Source: Klebsiella pneumoniae
GTDB lineage: Bacteria > Verrucomicrobiota > Verrucomicrobiia > Limisphaerales > SXTU01
Assembly (NCBI GenBank): GCA_943330855.2
Contig: CALQJI020000024.1
Span: forward strand, 1-61,949
Length of the DNA stretch: 61,949 bases
Direction of reading: 5' to 3'
Shown here: one piece after another, positions 19,565-27,827 of the stretch
How the letters are laid out: every line of letters begins with the position of its first letter
Numbering within the stretch: position 1 is the first letter of the stretch
Made by a program: the position numbers and the translations under genes
The notes under the pieces: generated by a model
The model's database searches: none
What the model saw: only the letters and a program-made list of their open reading frames with translations
What the model was told of the DNA's origin: nothing

Positions 19565-20818
19565 TCAGCTCCGTCCGGTGGCGATGAGTTGCTTCGTCTT
19601 CCCCGCGACAGTCGCGTTGTGATCCGCCTTCCGGTAAGCGCCGAAGTCGCTGAACCAATACTTCTTGGCGATGCGATACATCCAGTGCTTCTCGGGGATT
19701 TCCTCGCCGGGGAGCCATTGGCTGAAGCGCGGCGTCATGGCGTCCAGCTCGGCCATCGCGGTGCCGCGCACGGTGGTGTCGCGCGCGCTGTGCTTCACGA
19801 CGATTTGCTTCACGAGATCGGGCCGCTCCAAGACCACGCAACCGCGCGTGTGCTCGGCGCTCAGTTCGCGAAAGTCTTTGAGGAACGCGCTGTCCCGCAT
19901 CGTGGCGTAGATGCCGCGCTCGTCGTGGATGGTCTCCGTGGCGAACTGGATGATGGGGCACGGCTCGATGTCGCCCTTCGGCGAGATGTGGTGCGAGACG
20001 CCGGTGGACATGGGGCAGAGCGCCTTCCCCTCGCCGTCGTAGTAGGCGTCCACGATGGCGATGGGCATCTTCGCGCGCATCTCGACGACGAACTTGCGCA
20101 CGCGCACGAGCTGGTCGGGCCGCAGCGCGAGGGCCATGTTCATCTTTGGGCCGACGGGGCGGTAGGTGTGATACCACGCGTAGTGGACGCCGCGGTTGAT
20201 GAGGTGCTGGAGCCATTCCTCCGTGAGCAGCTCGTCAATGTTCGTCTGGCAGACGCTCGTGGCGACGCCGGTGAGGATGCCTTCCTTGAGGCAGTTATCG
20301 AGGCCGCGCAAGGTCTTGTTCAGCACGTCCTTCTTGCCGCGCCGCTCGTCGCTGACCACCTCGCGGCCCTCGATGGAGATGAGCGGCGTGGCGTTGCCGA
20401 TCTCGCGCAATCGCTTCGCCACCTTCTCGGTGATGAACTGGCCGTTGGTGAAGACCTGAAAGTAGCAGTCCGGATGCGCCGCGAGCAGGTCGAGGAGCTG
20501 CGGGTGCATGAACGGCTCGCCGCCGAGGATGCCGAAGAAGACGTTCCCGTGCGCCTTGGCGTCGTTGATGGTGCGGTTCAGGGTGGCGAGGTCAATGGCG
20601 TCCTTCTCCTCGACATCCACCCAGCAACCCTGGCAGCGGAGGTTGCAGGAGTTGATGATGGAGAGGTAGAGGAACGGCGGGAAGACCTCGCCGCGTTTGA
20701 GCCGCCGCTTGAAGCGCTCGACGGAGAGCATGCCTTTGATGCCGAAGTTCCAGACGAACTTGGCGATGCAGCGCTTGTCGGCGGAGCGGAGCGTGCGGAG
20801 AGCGAGGGCGGGGAGCAT
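19565..20818 (-). CDS. Radical SAM protein with SPASM-like C-terminus
   Basis: 417 residues. The cluster motif CNLRCQGC has Cys58, Cys62 and Cys65. GGEPFMHPQLLDLLAAHPD is the usual SAM-binding GGEP block, and QVFTNGQFI follows. The C-terminal part has further Cys residues (for example in ALCPMSTGVSHH and DIEPCPIIQFAT) that may bind a second cluster. The substrate is unknown. It follows the two-cluster ferredoxin gene on the same strand, which is a plausible electron donor. The spacer between them contains a CACAGAG palindrome. It is unlike known peptide-modifying or hopanoid radical SAM enzymes that I recognise. Confidence 0.8.
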   Translation of the reverse strand: MLPALALRTLRSADKRCIAKFVWNFGIKGMLSVERFKRRLKRGEVFPPFLYLSIINSCNLRCQGCWVDVEEKDAIDLATLNRTINDAKAHGNVFFGILGGEPFMHPQLLDLLAAHPDCYFQVFTNGQFITEKVAKRLREIGNATPLISIEGREVVSDERRGKKDVLNKTLRGLDNCLKEGILTGVATSVCQTNIDELLTEEWLQHLINRGVHYAWYHTYRPVGPKMNMALALRPDQLVRVRKFVVEMRAKMPIAIVDAYYDGEGKALCPMSTGVSHHISPKGDIEPCPIIQFATETIHDERGIYATMRDSAFLKDFRELSAEHTRGCVVLERPDLVKQIVVKHSARDTTVRGTAMAELDAMTPRFSQWLPGEEIPEKHWMYRIAKKYWFSDFGAYRKADHNATVAGKTKQLIATGRS

Positions 20819-20826
20819 ATCGGGTT

Positions 20827-20905
20827 AACCACAGAGACACAGAGTGCACAGAGGAGCGGGAAGGAGCTCCAAGTTCAACTCGGTGTTCTCTGTGACTCTG
20901 TGGTT
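20827..20905. repeat. AACCACAGAG palindrome
   Basis: The left arm AACCACAGAGACACAGAG pairs with the right arm CTCTGTGACTCTGTGGTT. The arms are built of repeated CACAGAG units. It lies between the ferredoxin stop and the radical SAM start. Confidence 0.8.
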
Positions 20906-20907
20906 CA

Positions 20908-21765
20908 TCAATTGGTTATCCCATTCGCGGCCAGCGCCGCCTGGGCCTTCACCTTCGCCTCTACCGCGCGGCGCAGGATTTCCTCGGGCGCGGGCAGGTT
21001 CATCAGGACTTCCATCGGGATGTCGCCGCCTTGGGCGAGCTTGGTCAGGCACTTCTGGCGCTCCGACAACGCCTTCTTGTCGTCGCGCTCCTTGCTGAAG
21101 CGGGCCTTGGCGCCGTCGCTACGCTGGCGGAGCTGGGCATAGACATCGCCGCCGAGCAACGATGAGATGTCGATCTTCATCTTCTCCTTGCCCATATCGG
21201 AGTCCTGCACCACGTCGCCGTTGATGGGGCCGGCCTTGTATTTCGGGAACATGATGGCGGCCTCGGGGCAGACGCGCGAGCAGGCGGGGCAGTTGGTTTT
21301 GCAGTTGTCGTGGTTCTGCGCCTGGATCTTGTTCTGCTCGTCCACGCCATAGACGCCGAAGAGGCAGAAGCTAAGGCACTGCATGCAGTTCGTGCAGCGG
21401 TCGTAATCAATCACCGGGAACCACGGCTTCCACTCGCCGTGCCGCGCCGCGCCGGTCTCGGCCTGCACGGCCTCGGCGCGCTCGGCGATGTGCGCGGCGT
21501 CGAGGCCCGTGATGTCTTGGAAGCGCACCGTCGCCCCGGCAGTCACGCCCTCCGCCTCCGGCGTGCGCCCGGCGAACTGGCCGAGCACGAGCAACGACCC
21601 ACGCTCATGCGGCGCGACGCGGCCGCCCGCGACGGCACGGGTGACGGCGAAGCCTTTCTCCAGCAGCGCAGTCAGTGCGGAGAAGCGGTCGGGGGAGTCG
21701 AGCGCGGGGGAATCAGCGCCCTCGTAGAGGACAACGCGAAGGGTGGCGGCGGTGGTGAGGGACAT
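20908..21765 (-). CDS. Two-cluster 4Fe-4S ferredoxin-domain protein
   Basis: 285 residues. The central ferredoxin domain carries Cys124/127/130/134 (CTNCMQCLSFC) and Cys155/159/162/166 (CKTNCPACSRVCPEA), enough for two 4Fe-4S clusters. The first 110 residues form an alpha/beta domain with LLVLGQFAGRTPEAEG, not assigned. The C-terminal 80 residues are charged and probably helical. A role as electron carrier for the radical SAM enzyme just downstream is likely by context. The start at 21765 is preceded by an ACTGAAC heptamer array and by TTACTTTCCC directly before the ATG. Confidence 0.78.
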   Translation of the reverse strand: MSLTTAATLRVVLYEGADSPALDSPDRFSALTALLEKGFAVTRAVAGGRVAPHERGSLLVLGQFAGRTPEAEGVTAGATVRFQDITGLDAAHIAERAEAVQAETGAARHGEWKPWFPVIDYDRCTNCMQCLSFCLFGVYGVDEQNKIQAQNHDNCKTNCPACSRVCPEAAIMFPKYKAGPINGDVVQDSDMGKEKMKIDISSLLGGDVYAQLRQRSDGAKARFSKERDDKKALSERQKCLTKLAQGGDIPMEVLMNLPAPEEILRRAVEAKVKAQAALAANGITN

Positions 21766-21770
21766 GGGAA

Positions 21771-21794
21771 AGTAAGCGGTGTTCAGTATTCAGT
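21771..21794 (-). promoter_or_regulatory. Heptamer leader array before the ferredoxin gene
   Basis: In the coding direction the units are ACTGAAT, ACTGAAC and ACCGCTT, then ACTTTCCC and the ATG. It shares the unit and the place with arrays before the DUF1552 and DUF1592 genes. A regulatory role is inferred, not shown. Confidence 0.5.
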
Positions 21795-21805
21795 GACGAC
21801 GGCGG

Positions 21806-23155
21806 TCAGACCAACCCGGTCAGCGTGCCTTTGGCGTCTTGGAACTTACCAGTCTGGACGCCCATTTTCTGGATGAGCGTGAGCAGGACGTTGGCGAGGG
21901 GCGGTGGGGTCTTCGCGTCGTGGGCGAGGTGCTGGCCGTGTTTCAGGCCCCAGGCGGTGCCGCCGGCGACGAGGAGCGGGAGGTTCTTCGGGGAGTGGTC
22001 GCCGCGCTCGCCGCTGTTCATGCCGGAGCCGAAGACTACCATCGTGTGGTCGAGCATCGTGCGCCCGCCTTCCTCGGTGGCGTGCAGGAAGGCGAGCAGG
22101 CGACCGAGGCGTTCGAGGTGGAAGCGGTCAATCTTCGCGAGCTTGTCGAGCATCCCGGCGTCGCCGCCGTGGTGGGAAAGCTCGTGGTGATTCTCCCCGC
22201 CGCCGCCGCAGCCGCCGGCCTCGCGCGACCACTCGAAGGTGATGACGCGCGTGGCGTCGGTGAGAAACGCGAGGTAGGCAATTTCGTTCATCACGTCTAC
22301 CCACATCGGGCGGTCGTGGCCATTGCCGGGCTGGCTGGCGAGTTGCAGGAGAGCGCCGTCCACCTTCGGCTTCGGCACGTCCAGCCATGCTTCCTGACGC
22401 TGGACGCGCAGCTCGGTCTCGCGCACGGAGGCGAGGTATTCGGCGACTTTCTGCTGGTCGGCGCGGCCGAGCTTTTTCTCCAAGGCCTTCGCTTCGGCGG
22501 CGACGTCGTCGAGGATGCTGCGCTTCTCGACGTAGCGGCGGAGCGTGGCTTCGCGAGAGGAAGCGTCGTCGGGGACGAAGAGGCGCTCGAAAAGGCGACG
22601 CGGGCTGTTCTCGGCGGGGAGCGGCGTGCCGTTGCGGTCGAAGGCGAGCGTGTGACTGTGGCCCGCGCCGCCGGTGCCGGAGCCGTCGGAGAGTTCGAGC
22701 GAGGGGAAACGCGTCTGCCGCCCAATGGCCTCGGCGATGACTTGGTCAGCGGAGATGGTGTTCGTGTAGTCCTTGCCGGCCACGGCCTTCAAGTCCGCGC
22801 CGGTGAGCCAGGTGTCCGCGCCGGAGTGGCCGCCCTTGGAGTTCGGATGGCCGAGGCCCGTGAGGACGGAGAAGTGGGATTTGTGTTCGCGCAAGGCCTC
22901 GAGCGTGGGCGAGAGGGTGTAGTTCGCGCCGGCGTCCTTGGGCATCCACTGGAGGACGTTCACGCCATTGGGCACGTAGCAGAAGAGCACGCGCGGTTGC
23001 GGCTTCACGGCGGAGCGGGCGAGCGGCTTGAACTGCGAGGGCGCAGCGAAGACCGAGCGCGGCAGCATGGCTTCGAGCATCGGAAGCGCGAGCGTTGCGC
23101 CGAGGCCGCGCAGGATGGTGCGGCGCGGGAGGGGTTGGTGGAGGAGCGGGGTCAT
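21806..23155 (-). CDS. DUF1552 secreted protein
   Basis: 449 residues with a Tat-type signal (PRRTILRGLGATLALPMLEAML). DUF1552 proteins belong to the alkaline-phosphatase-like fold near DUF1501 and are nearly always found next to a DUF1592-type haem protein in planctomycetes and verrucomicrobia. Visible parts: VLFCYVPNGVNV, the GHPNSKGGHSGADTWLTGA block, the ENHHELSHHGGD motif, and FGSGMNSGERGDHSPKNLPLLVAGG. The His-rich motifs suggest metal binding. The biochemical role is not established. Its partner lies at 23903, but two small genes separate the two. Confidence 0.85.
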   Translation of the reverse strand: MTPLLHQPLPRRTILRGLGATLALPMLEAMLPRSVFAAPSQFKPLARSAVKPQPRVLFCYVPNGVNVLQWMPKDAGANYTLSPTLEALREHKSHFSVLTGLGHPNSKGGHSGADTWLTGADLKAVAGKDYTNTISADQVIAEAIGRQTRFPSLELSDGSGTGGAGHSHTLAFDRNGTPLPAENSPRRLFERLFVPDDASSREATLRRYVEKRSILDDVAAEAKALEKKLGRADQQKVAEYLASVRETELRVQRQEAWLDVPKPKVDGALLQLASQPGNGHDRPMWVDVMNEIAYLAFLTDATRVITFEWSREAGGCGGGGENHHELSHHGGDAGMLDKLAKIDRFHLERLGRLLAFLHATEEGGRTMLDHTMVVFGSGMNSGERGDHSPKNLPLLVAGGTAWGLKHGQHLAHDAKTPPPLANVLLTLIQKMGVQTGKFQDAKGTLTGLV

Positions 23156-23163
23156 GGTGGGAA

Positions 23164-23194
23164 AGTGTTCAGTGTTCAGTAATCAGTTTTCAGT
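23164..23194 (-). promoter_or_regulatory. Heptamer leader array before the DUF1552 gene
   Basis: Four units in exact seven-base register in the coding direction: ACTGAAA, ACTGATT, ACTGAAC, ACTGAAC, then ACTTTCCCACC and the ATG. This is the clearest copy of the leader array. It overlaps the 3' end of the small gene at 23176. Confidence 0.55.
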
Positions 23195-23397
23195 GGCGGC
23201 GGGTTGGACGGAGCTAGGTTCGGCTTCGTTGAAAGTGTCGTGTCCGTTCGCGCAGGGGTTGGGCCGATGCCACTCCGCCATTCGCGTAAACCGGGCAGGG
23301 CGGCTTCGGCGAGCTTCACCTTCTCCTCCCACGAGAGGTTCTCCCGTGAACGCTGCCACGCGGCTTGCCGGGTGAAGAGTTGTTGGATGTCAGTCAT
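23176..23397 (-). CDS. Small partner protein of the nucleotidyltransferase (putative antitoxin)
   Basis: 73 residues. The first 45 are helical and charged (IQQLFTRQAAWQRSRENLSW and EEKVKLAEAA), and the rest is a Pro/Thr-rich tail, probably altered by the adjacent heptamer array. The ATG lies eight bases inside the end of the nucleotidyltransferase gene, so translation is coupled. Short proteins of this kind recur beside MNT/AbiEii-type nucleotidyltransferases in other bacteria. Which of the two is toxin and which antitoxin cannot be told from sequence. Confidence 0.6.
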   Translation of the reverse strand: MTDIQQLFTRQAAWQRSRENLSWEEKVKLAEAALPGLREWRSGIGPTPARTDTTLSTKPNLAPSNPPPLKTDY

Positions 23398-23899
23398 TCA
23401 GGAATCGCGTTTGGAACCGATGCCAGGCGGTGGCCAATCCGTGTTTCGCTACCAAGTCTTCCACCGCTTGGCGCGTCGCGCTGCCATTTTTCAACAGCGC
23501 CAGCACGCGCTCAGAATCCTTACCACGCCCAACACTCAGGGCGATGGCCGCTAGATGGTCTGCACCGACGACCCGGATGGGTGCGCCCTCAAAAGTCGTC
23601 TCGCGCGCTTGCCGCAGCGCCTCCGTGGTCAGCGGGCTGAACACGGGTATGAACTGCACCGGCCAAGCGCCGACACGGATGCACTCGCCTTCCGTGGTGA
23701 AGCCACGACTGCGGCAGAACTCGTAAATTGGGGACAACACATCGAGCCGGTTTGGCTCCGGCACTTCCACCAGCACATCCACATCGAACGTCGCCACCGG
23801 TTCCGTGTAGCGCATCTGCGCCATCGCGCCGAAGACCGCGTGGCCGGTTATAACTCCGGCCTCGGTCAGTTCACGCAGCAGTGTGGCGAGTTCTTTCAT
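23390..23899 (-). CDS. Nucleotidyltransferase (MNT/AbiEii-like)
   Basis: 169 residues. The fold motif GHAVFGAMAQMRYT followed by FDVDVLVEV gives the paired Asp residues that bind metal in polymerase-beta-type nucleotidyltransferases. HLAAIALSVGRGKDSERVLALL is the typical C-terminal part of the family that includes toxin-antitoxin nucleotidyltransferases. It overlaps the 73-residue gene downstream and starts four bases after the stop of the DUF1592 gene. A toxin-antitoxin or DNA-repair-like role are both possible. Confidence 0.72.
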   Translation of the reverse strand: MKELATLLRELTEAGVITGHAVFGAMAQMRYTEPVATFDVDVLVEVPEPNRLDVLSPIYEFCRSRGFTTEGECIRVGAWPVQFIPVFSPLTTEALRQARETTFEGAPIRVVGADHLAAIALSVGRGKDSERVLALLKNGSATRQAVEDLVAKHGLATAWHRFQTRFLND

Positions 23900-23902
23900 T
23901 GC

Positions 23903-26440
23903 TCACTTCGTCCGAAACGCCTCCGACGCCACCACCGCCTGCGTCAGCCCGCGCAGCGTGTAGTTCTCCCGCTTCATCCCGGCGACAGCGGCGCGGAGCA
24001 TGGCTTGGTCGGCGAAGCCCAGCTCGCGGCCGAGCGCGTAGGTGTGGAGCTGCTTGGCTAGCGCGGTGAGGAAGAGGTCTTCCTTCTTCAGCAACTCCGC
24101 CTGCAAACCCTCCACGCCTGCGAACTCCGTGCCGTCCGGCATCGTGGCGCGGGCGTCAATCTTCGGGTCGTTGCGGTCAATGCGGCCGTTGTAGCCGTGG
24201 CCTTCCTGGTCGCGCCATTCGCCAGTGGCGTTGAAGTTCTCCAGCGCGAAGCCGAGCGGGTCAATCTTGTCGTGGCAGCGCGCGCACAGCGGGAGTTCGC
24301 GGTGGATTTGCAGGCGCTGGCGCACGGTGGCCTTGCCGATGCCGGGGACTTTCGGCGCGATTTCGCCGGCGTTCGCCACGGGCAATCCGGGGTCCGTGCC
24401 GAGCAGCGTGCGCAGCACCCAGACGCCGCGCGTGACGGGCGAGGTGCGCGTGCCGTTGCTCGTGATGCTGTGGATGCTCGCCTGCGTGACGAGGCCGCCG
24501 CGATGGCTCTCCGGCGGCGCGGGCACGCGACGGAACGCATCGCCCCGCACGCCGGGGATGCCGTAAAAGCGCGCGAGCCGCTCGTTCACCGTCACGAAGT
24601 CGCTGCGGATGAGGTTCCGCGCGTCGAGGTCGTGCCGAAGGATTTCGGCGAAGAAACTTTCCGTCTCGCGCACCATGCTGACTTCGAGATGCCGGTCGTA
24701 ATCCGGGTAAAGCGTCCGGCTCGGCGGGTTCGCGCCGACCTTGCGCGTGCCGAGCCACTGGCCGGTGAAGTTCTGCACGAAGGCCTCGCTGCGGGCGTCC
24801 TTCAGCATCCGGTCCACCTGCGTGCGGAGCACGGCGGGCTGGGCCAAATCGCCTTTGTCCGCGAGGCGCGACAGCTCCTCGTCCGGCATCGAGGACCAGA
24901 GAAAGTAGGAGAGGCGCGAGGCCAGTTCGTGGGCGTTGAGCGGGCGCGGCGCGGCGGCGGCGGTCGCTGGCTCGACGAGGAAGAGGAAGTGCGGCGAGGC
25001 CAGCACGGCGGCGAGCGGGGCCTTGATGGCCTCAGTGAACGACGGCTTGCCCGCGCGGGTTTTCTCGAAGAGCGCGACCTTCGCCGCGACTTCCTCCGCC
25101 GTCACCGGACGCCGGAACGCGCGGCGCATGAACTGAGTGAGAACTTCGCGGGCTTGCACGGCTTCATCCACCTTCCCGACGAGCAACTCGCCGAGCGCGC
25201 GGCGATGGCTCGCGGGCGGCCACACGGGATGGATGGGGCCGACGAGTTCAATCCAGTCCACGAGTAGCTCCGGGCGGGTGAAGGCGTCGGCACTCTGCAT
25301 CCAGAAATTCTCCAGCACGCTGGGGATGTCGTAGGCGTATTCGAGGCCCACGCCAGCGGACTCCTTCGTGAAGCGCGCGAGCACCTCATAAACCTTCGGT
25401 GCGGACTCCGGCGCGTCCACGTCCAGCTCGGCGATGACCTGCGGTTGGCCGCCGAGCGTGACGGAAATCTTCAGGCGGGGCGGGCCGAAGTCATACATCC
25501 GGTGCGTCTTGAAGTGCTCCAAGTCGCGGTCCATTTGCTCCTGCGTGAACTTCTTCCCCTTCGGGTTCTTCGCGTCCTGCTGGTCGCGGCGGTGCGCGAG
25601 AATCTTCTCCGCACTGGCGACGACTTGCGCGCGCGTCGGCACGCGACCGGCGGCGCGGATGCGGATAAGGTAATCGCCCTCCGCCTTGAGCCGGAAGTCG
25701 CGGAAGCCGATGCCCCGGTCCCACGAGTTGTGATGCACGACGGTGAAGCCGCCCTCGGTCGCGTTCTTGCCGTCGTTGAGCAGGATGTTGTTGCCGTCGC
25801 GCTTCACGCGGACGCGGTCGCCGCCAAGCGTGTTTTCCTCCGGCTCGAAGCGCCACGAAATGGCGGGCGGCTGCGGCCCCTCGACGAGCGCGCGGTCGAG
25901 AATCTGGCGGGCGGCCTGATAATACAGCTCCGTCTGCATCGGCGAGAGCGTGAGCGCGGAGCCGATGTTGTCGAAGCCACCGGCTGGCGGGTCTTCGGGG
26001 AACCTGCTCGCGGGCAGGAACGGCACGCCGTCGAAGCCGAAGAGGTCGCGGATGGTGGTGTTGTATTCCGCGCGGTTCATGCGGCGGAGGACGACGGTGT
26101 TCGCTCGCCGCGCCAGTTCGGCCTGCGCCAATTCCGCCGTGGCCCAATCCACGACGCGCGCTGTGTCAGCGGGCTTGGGCTGCGGCTCCTTCTTCGGCGG
26201 CATCTCGTGACTGTTGAGCACGTTCACGACCTCCGCCCACTTCTCCCGCGCCGCCGGTGACGCGAAATCCGCCGTCAGCATCGTGTCCACGCGCAGTTCG
26301 CCCTTCTGCTTCTCCGGCCCGTGGCAGCGAAGGCAATGCTCCTTGAGGAACGGTTGGGCAATTTTCGAGAAACCCGAAGTGTCCGGGGCAGCGGCGGAGG
26401 CACAGACGGCAGTCAACGAGAGGAAAGCGGCGAGGCGCAT
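23903..26440 (-). CDS. DUF1587/1592/1588/1585 secreted haem protein
   Basis: 845 residues with a signal peptide (about 1-17) and an N-terminal cytochrome-c-like region with CLRCH (Cys36, Cys39, His40). Domain order by motif: DUF1587 (LRRMNRAEYNTTIRDLFG), a carbohydrate-binding-like middle, DUF1595, DUF1592 (ELASRLSYFLWSSMPDEEL), DUF1588 (ILRHDLDARNLIRSDFVTVN, then LCARCHDKIDPLGFALENF with a second CxxCH), and DUF1585 at the end. Such proteins are abundant in the planctomycete-verrucomicrobia group and are thought to work in polysaccharide or sulfated-compound breakdown; the role is not proven. The start follows an ACTGAAC array. Confidence 0.88.
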   Translation of the reverse strand: MRLAAFLSLTAVCASAAAPDTSGFSKIAQPFLKEHCLRCHGPEKQKGELRVDTMLTADFASPAAREKWAEVVNVLNSHEMPPKKEPQPKPADTARVVDWATAELAQAELARRANTVVLRRMNRAEYNTTIRDLFGFDGVPFLPASRFPEDPPAGGFDNIGSALTLSPMQTELYYQAARQILDRALVEGPQPPAISWRFEPEENTLGGDRVRVKRDGNNILLNDGKNATEGGFTVVHHNSWDRGIGFRDFRLKAEGDYLIRIRAAGRVPTRAQVVASAEKILAHRRDQQDAKNPKGKKFTQEQMDRDLEHFKTHRMYDFGPPRLKISVTLGGQPQVIAELDVDAPESAPKVYEVLARFTKESAGVGLEYAYDIPSVLENFWMQSADAFTRPELLVDWIELVGPIHPVWPPASHRRALGELLVGKVDEAVQAREVLTQFMRRAFRRPVTAEEVAAKVALFEKTRAGKPSFTEAIKAPLAAVLASPHFLFLVEPATAAAAPRPLNAHELASRLSYFLWSSMPDEELSRLADKGDLAQPAVLRTQVDRMLKDARSEAFVQNFTGQWLGTRKVGANPPSRTLYPDYDRHLEVSMVRETESFFAEILRHDLDARNLIRSDFVTVNERLARFYGIPGVRGDAFRRVPAPPESHRGGLVTQASIHSITSNGTRTSPVTRGVWVLRTLLGTDPGLPVANAGEIAPKVPGIGKATVRQRLQIHRELPLCARCHDKIDPLGFALENFNATGEWRDQEGHGYNGRIDRNDPKIDARATMPDGTEFAGVEGLQAELLKKEDLFLTALAKQLHTYALGRELGFADQAMLRAAVAGMKRENYTLRGLTQAVVASEAFRTK

Positions 26441-26446
26441 GGCGGA

Positions 26447-26477
26447 AGTGTTCAGTAAGCAGTGCTCAGGGTTCAGT
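26447..26477 (-). promoter_or_regulatory. Heptamer leader array before the DUF1592 gene
   Basis: Units in the coding direction: ACTGAAC, CCTGAGC, ACTGCTT, ACTGAAC, then ACTTCCGCC and the ATG. It begins at the stop codon of the HdrA-like gene, so it fills the whole gap between the two genes. Confidence 0.5.
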
Positions 26478-26869
26478 CACGCGGCGGCTTTCGGGGCATC
26501 GGTCGCCGTGACTTTGCCCTGCGGCAGATTCGGCTTCACCTCGCCGTTGAAGAGCGCGGCGCAGACTTCCTCGGCGCTTTGCACGCGCATGTTGAGCACT
26601 TCGGCGGCGTCGAGCGGGAGGTCGGCCTTGGCGGTATGGAAGAGCCACTTCACGGCGCGCGGGAAGCAGGCGGCGATTTTCACCGGGCTGCCGTCGGCGA
26701 GGCGTTTCAGCGAAGGGTCTTGCCGCGCGCTCATCTCGCAAAGGTCGGCCACGGCGTCGAAGGCCACGCCGGAGTCGGAGAGTTTTTTCAACACTGCCTC
26801 CTTCACCTCGGGCGGGACGACCTGAGCGTATTGGCAGTGACAGTAAAGAATTCGCGGTGCGTCGGGCAT
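26477..26869 (-). CDS. HdrA N-terminal-like four-cysteine protein
   Basis: 130 residues with Cys10-x-Cys12 (ILYCHCQYA), Cys44 (VADLCEMS) and Cys68 (VKIAACFPRAV). The C-x-C start and the IAAC-x-PR motif resemble the N-terminal iron-sulfur domain of heterodisulfide reductase subunit A, where VVAACSPR is typical. I infer a 4Fe-4S-binding redox protein. ATG at 26869 (MPDAPRILYC) was chosen over 26908 because the conserved part begins there and ACTTTCCCGCGCC precedes it. It opens a leftward cluster with the DUF1592, DUF1552, ferredoxin and radical SAM genes. The C-terminal tail (about 35 residues) is unassigned. Confidence 0.6.
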   Translation of the reverse strand: MPDAPRILYCHCQYAQVVPPEVKEAVLKKLSDSGVAFDAVADLCEMSARQDPSLKRLADGSPVKIAACFPRAVKWLFHTAKADLPLDAAEVLNMRVQSAEEVCAALFNGEVKPNLPQGKVTATDAPKAAA

Positions 26870-26962
26870 GGCGCGGGAAAGTTTGCGCGACGTGACGTGC
26901 GGCGGCAACTGCGGGTTTGTGGCTGCGAGTTTGTGGCCGCGCAGCGGCGAACGTCGTTCGGA

Positions 26963-27532
26963 TCAGTGCCCCGGCTTCTGCGGCGCGATGAGGCGGTCAA
27001 TCCACGCCAGTATGACCGCCGACGCAACGAAGGTGAGGTGGATGAGCACCTGCCAGAGGATGACCTTGTCCGCGATTTCCCCGGACTTCTCGTAAAGCAC
27101 CTGCGCGCCGATGAAGGTCTTGAGCAAGTGGATGGATGAAATGCCGATGAGCGCCATGGCCAGCTTCACCTTGAGGACGCCGGCGTTCACGTGCGAGAGC
27201 CACTCCGGCTGGTCGGGGTGGTTCTGCAGATTGAGCCGCGACACAAAGGTCTCGTAGCCACCGACGATCACCATGACGAGTAGGTTGGCGATCATCACCA
27301 CGTCAATCAGCCCCAGCACCATGAGCATGATTTCAGCCTCCTGGATCGTGGTGGTCTTGAGGATCAGGTGCCACAGCTCGACCATGAAGCGGTAGACATA
27401 AACCCCCTGCGCGACGATGAGGCCGACGTAGAGCGGGGCCTGCAACCAGCGGCTCAGGAAGATGAGTTGGCTCAATGCGTGGAGCGCCGGTGCGCGGTCA
27501 GCGGGGGGTGAAGGACGGGTTTCAAAGGACAT
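26963..27532 (-). CDS. YqhA/UPF0114 family membrane protein
   Basis: 189 residues with about four membrane segments (LSRWLQAPLYVGLIVAQGVYV; MLMVLGLIDVVMIANLLVMVIVGGYE; VKLAMALIGISSIHLLKTF; ILWQVLIHLTFVASAVILAW). GGYETFVSRL and ISSIHLLK are family motifs. The family is widespread and of unknown function. ATG at 27532 was chosen; the frame upstream to 27724 has no conserved or hydrophobic part. Confidence 0.82.
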   Translation of the reverse strand: MSFETRPSPPADRAPALHALSQLIFLSRWLQAPLYVGLIVAQGVYVYRFMVELWHLILKTTTIQEAEIMLMVLGLIDVVMIANLLVMVIVGGYETFVSRLNLQNHPDQPEWLSHVNAGVLKVKLAMALIGISSIHLLKTFIGAQVLYEKSGEIADKVILWQVLIHLTFVASAVILAWIDRLIAPQKPGH

Positions 27533-27779
27533 GGCGCGCGTGGTATGCCGCCGCTGGGCAGACGCGTCAAGGGCAAGTCCACTGCGAGTCCACGGCTGCT
27601 CGACGCTTGTGGACAGGATTGTCGGAGCAGGGAAATTTCCGTTGACGCATGGGGAGTGGGTCGGTTTCATTCGCGGCGTTGCCGCTGGTTTAATCGAGTG
27701 TAGACGGGCTTTTTGCGTCCGCACCCGGCGGGGAAATGTTCAAATCGAATGCGCAGGAACTCATGGCTGGACACGGGCA

Positions 27780-27798
27780 GAGCGGACAAAGTCCGCTC
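27780..27798. promoter_or_regulatory. Perfect short palindrome before the Gfo/Idh/MocA gene
   Basis: GAGCGGAC, a three-base AAA spacer, then GTCCGCTC, ending 29 bases before the ATG. It could be an operator or an mRNA hairpin. The rest of the 295-base spacer from 27533 shows no gene. Confidence 0.5.
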
Positions 27799-27827
27799 CG
27801 TAATTGTTTAGCAACCAGCCATCTACC

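Noticed and set aside
19466..21142. 558-residue plus-strand open frame
   Set aside because: Opposite to the radical SAM and ferredoxin genes with their cysteine motifs; no domain of its own.
23164..23194. Possible CRISPR or iteron-type origin
   Set aside because: Heptamers without spacers, no replication gene nearby, and similar arrays sit before other genes.
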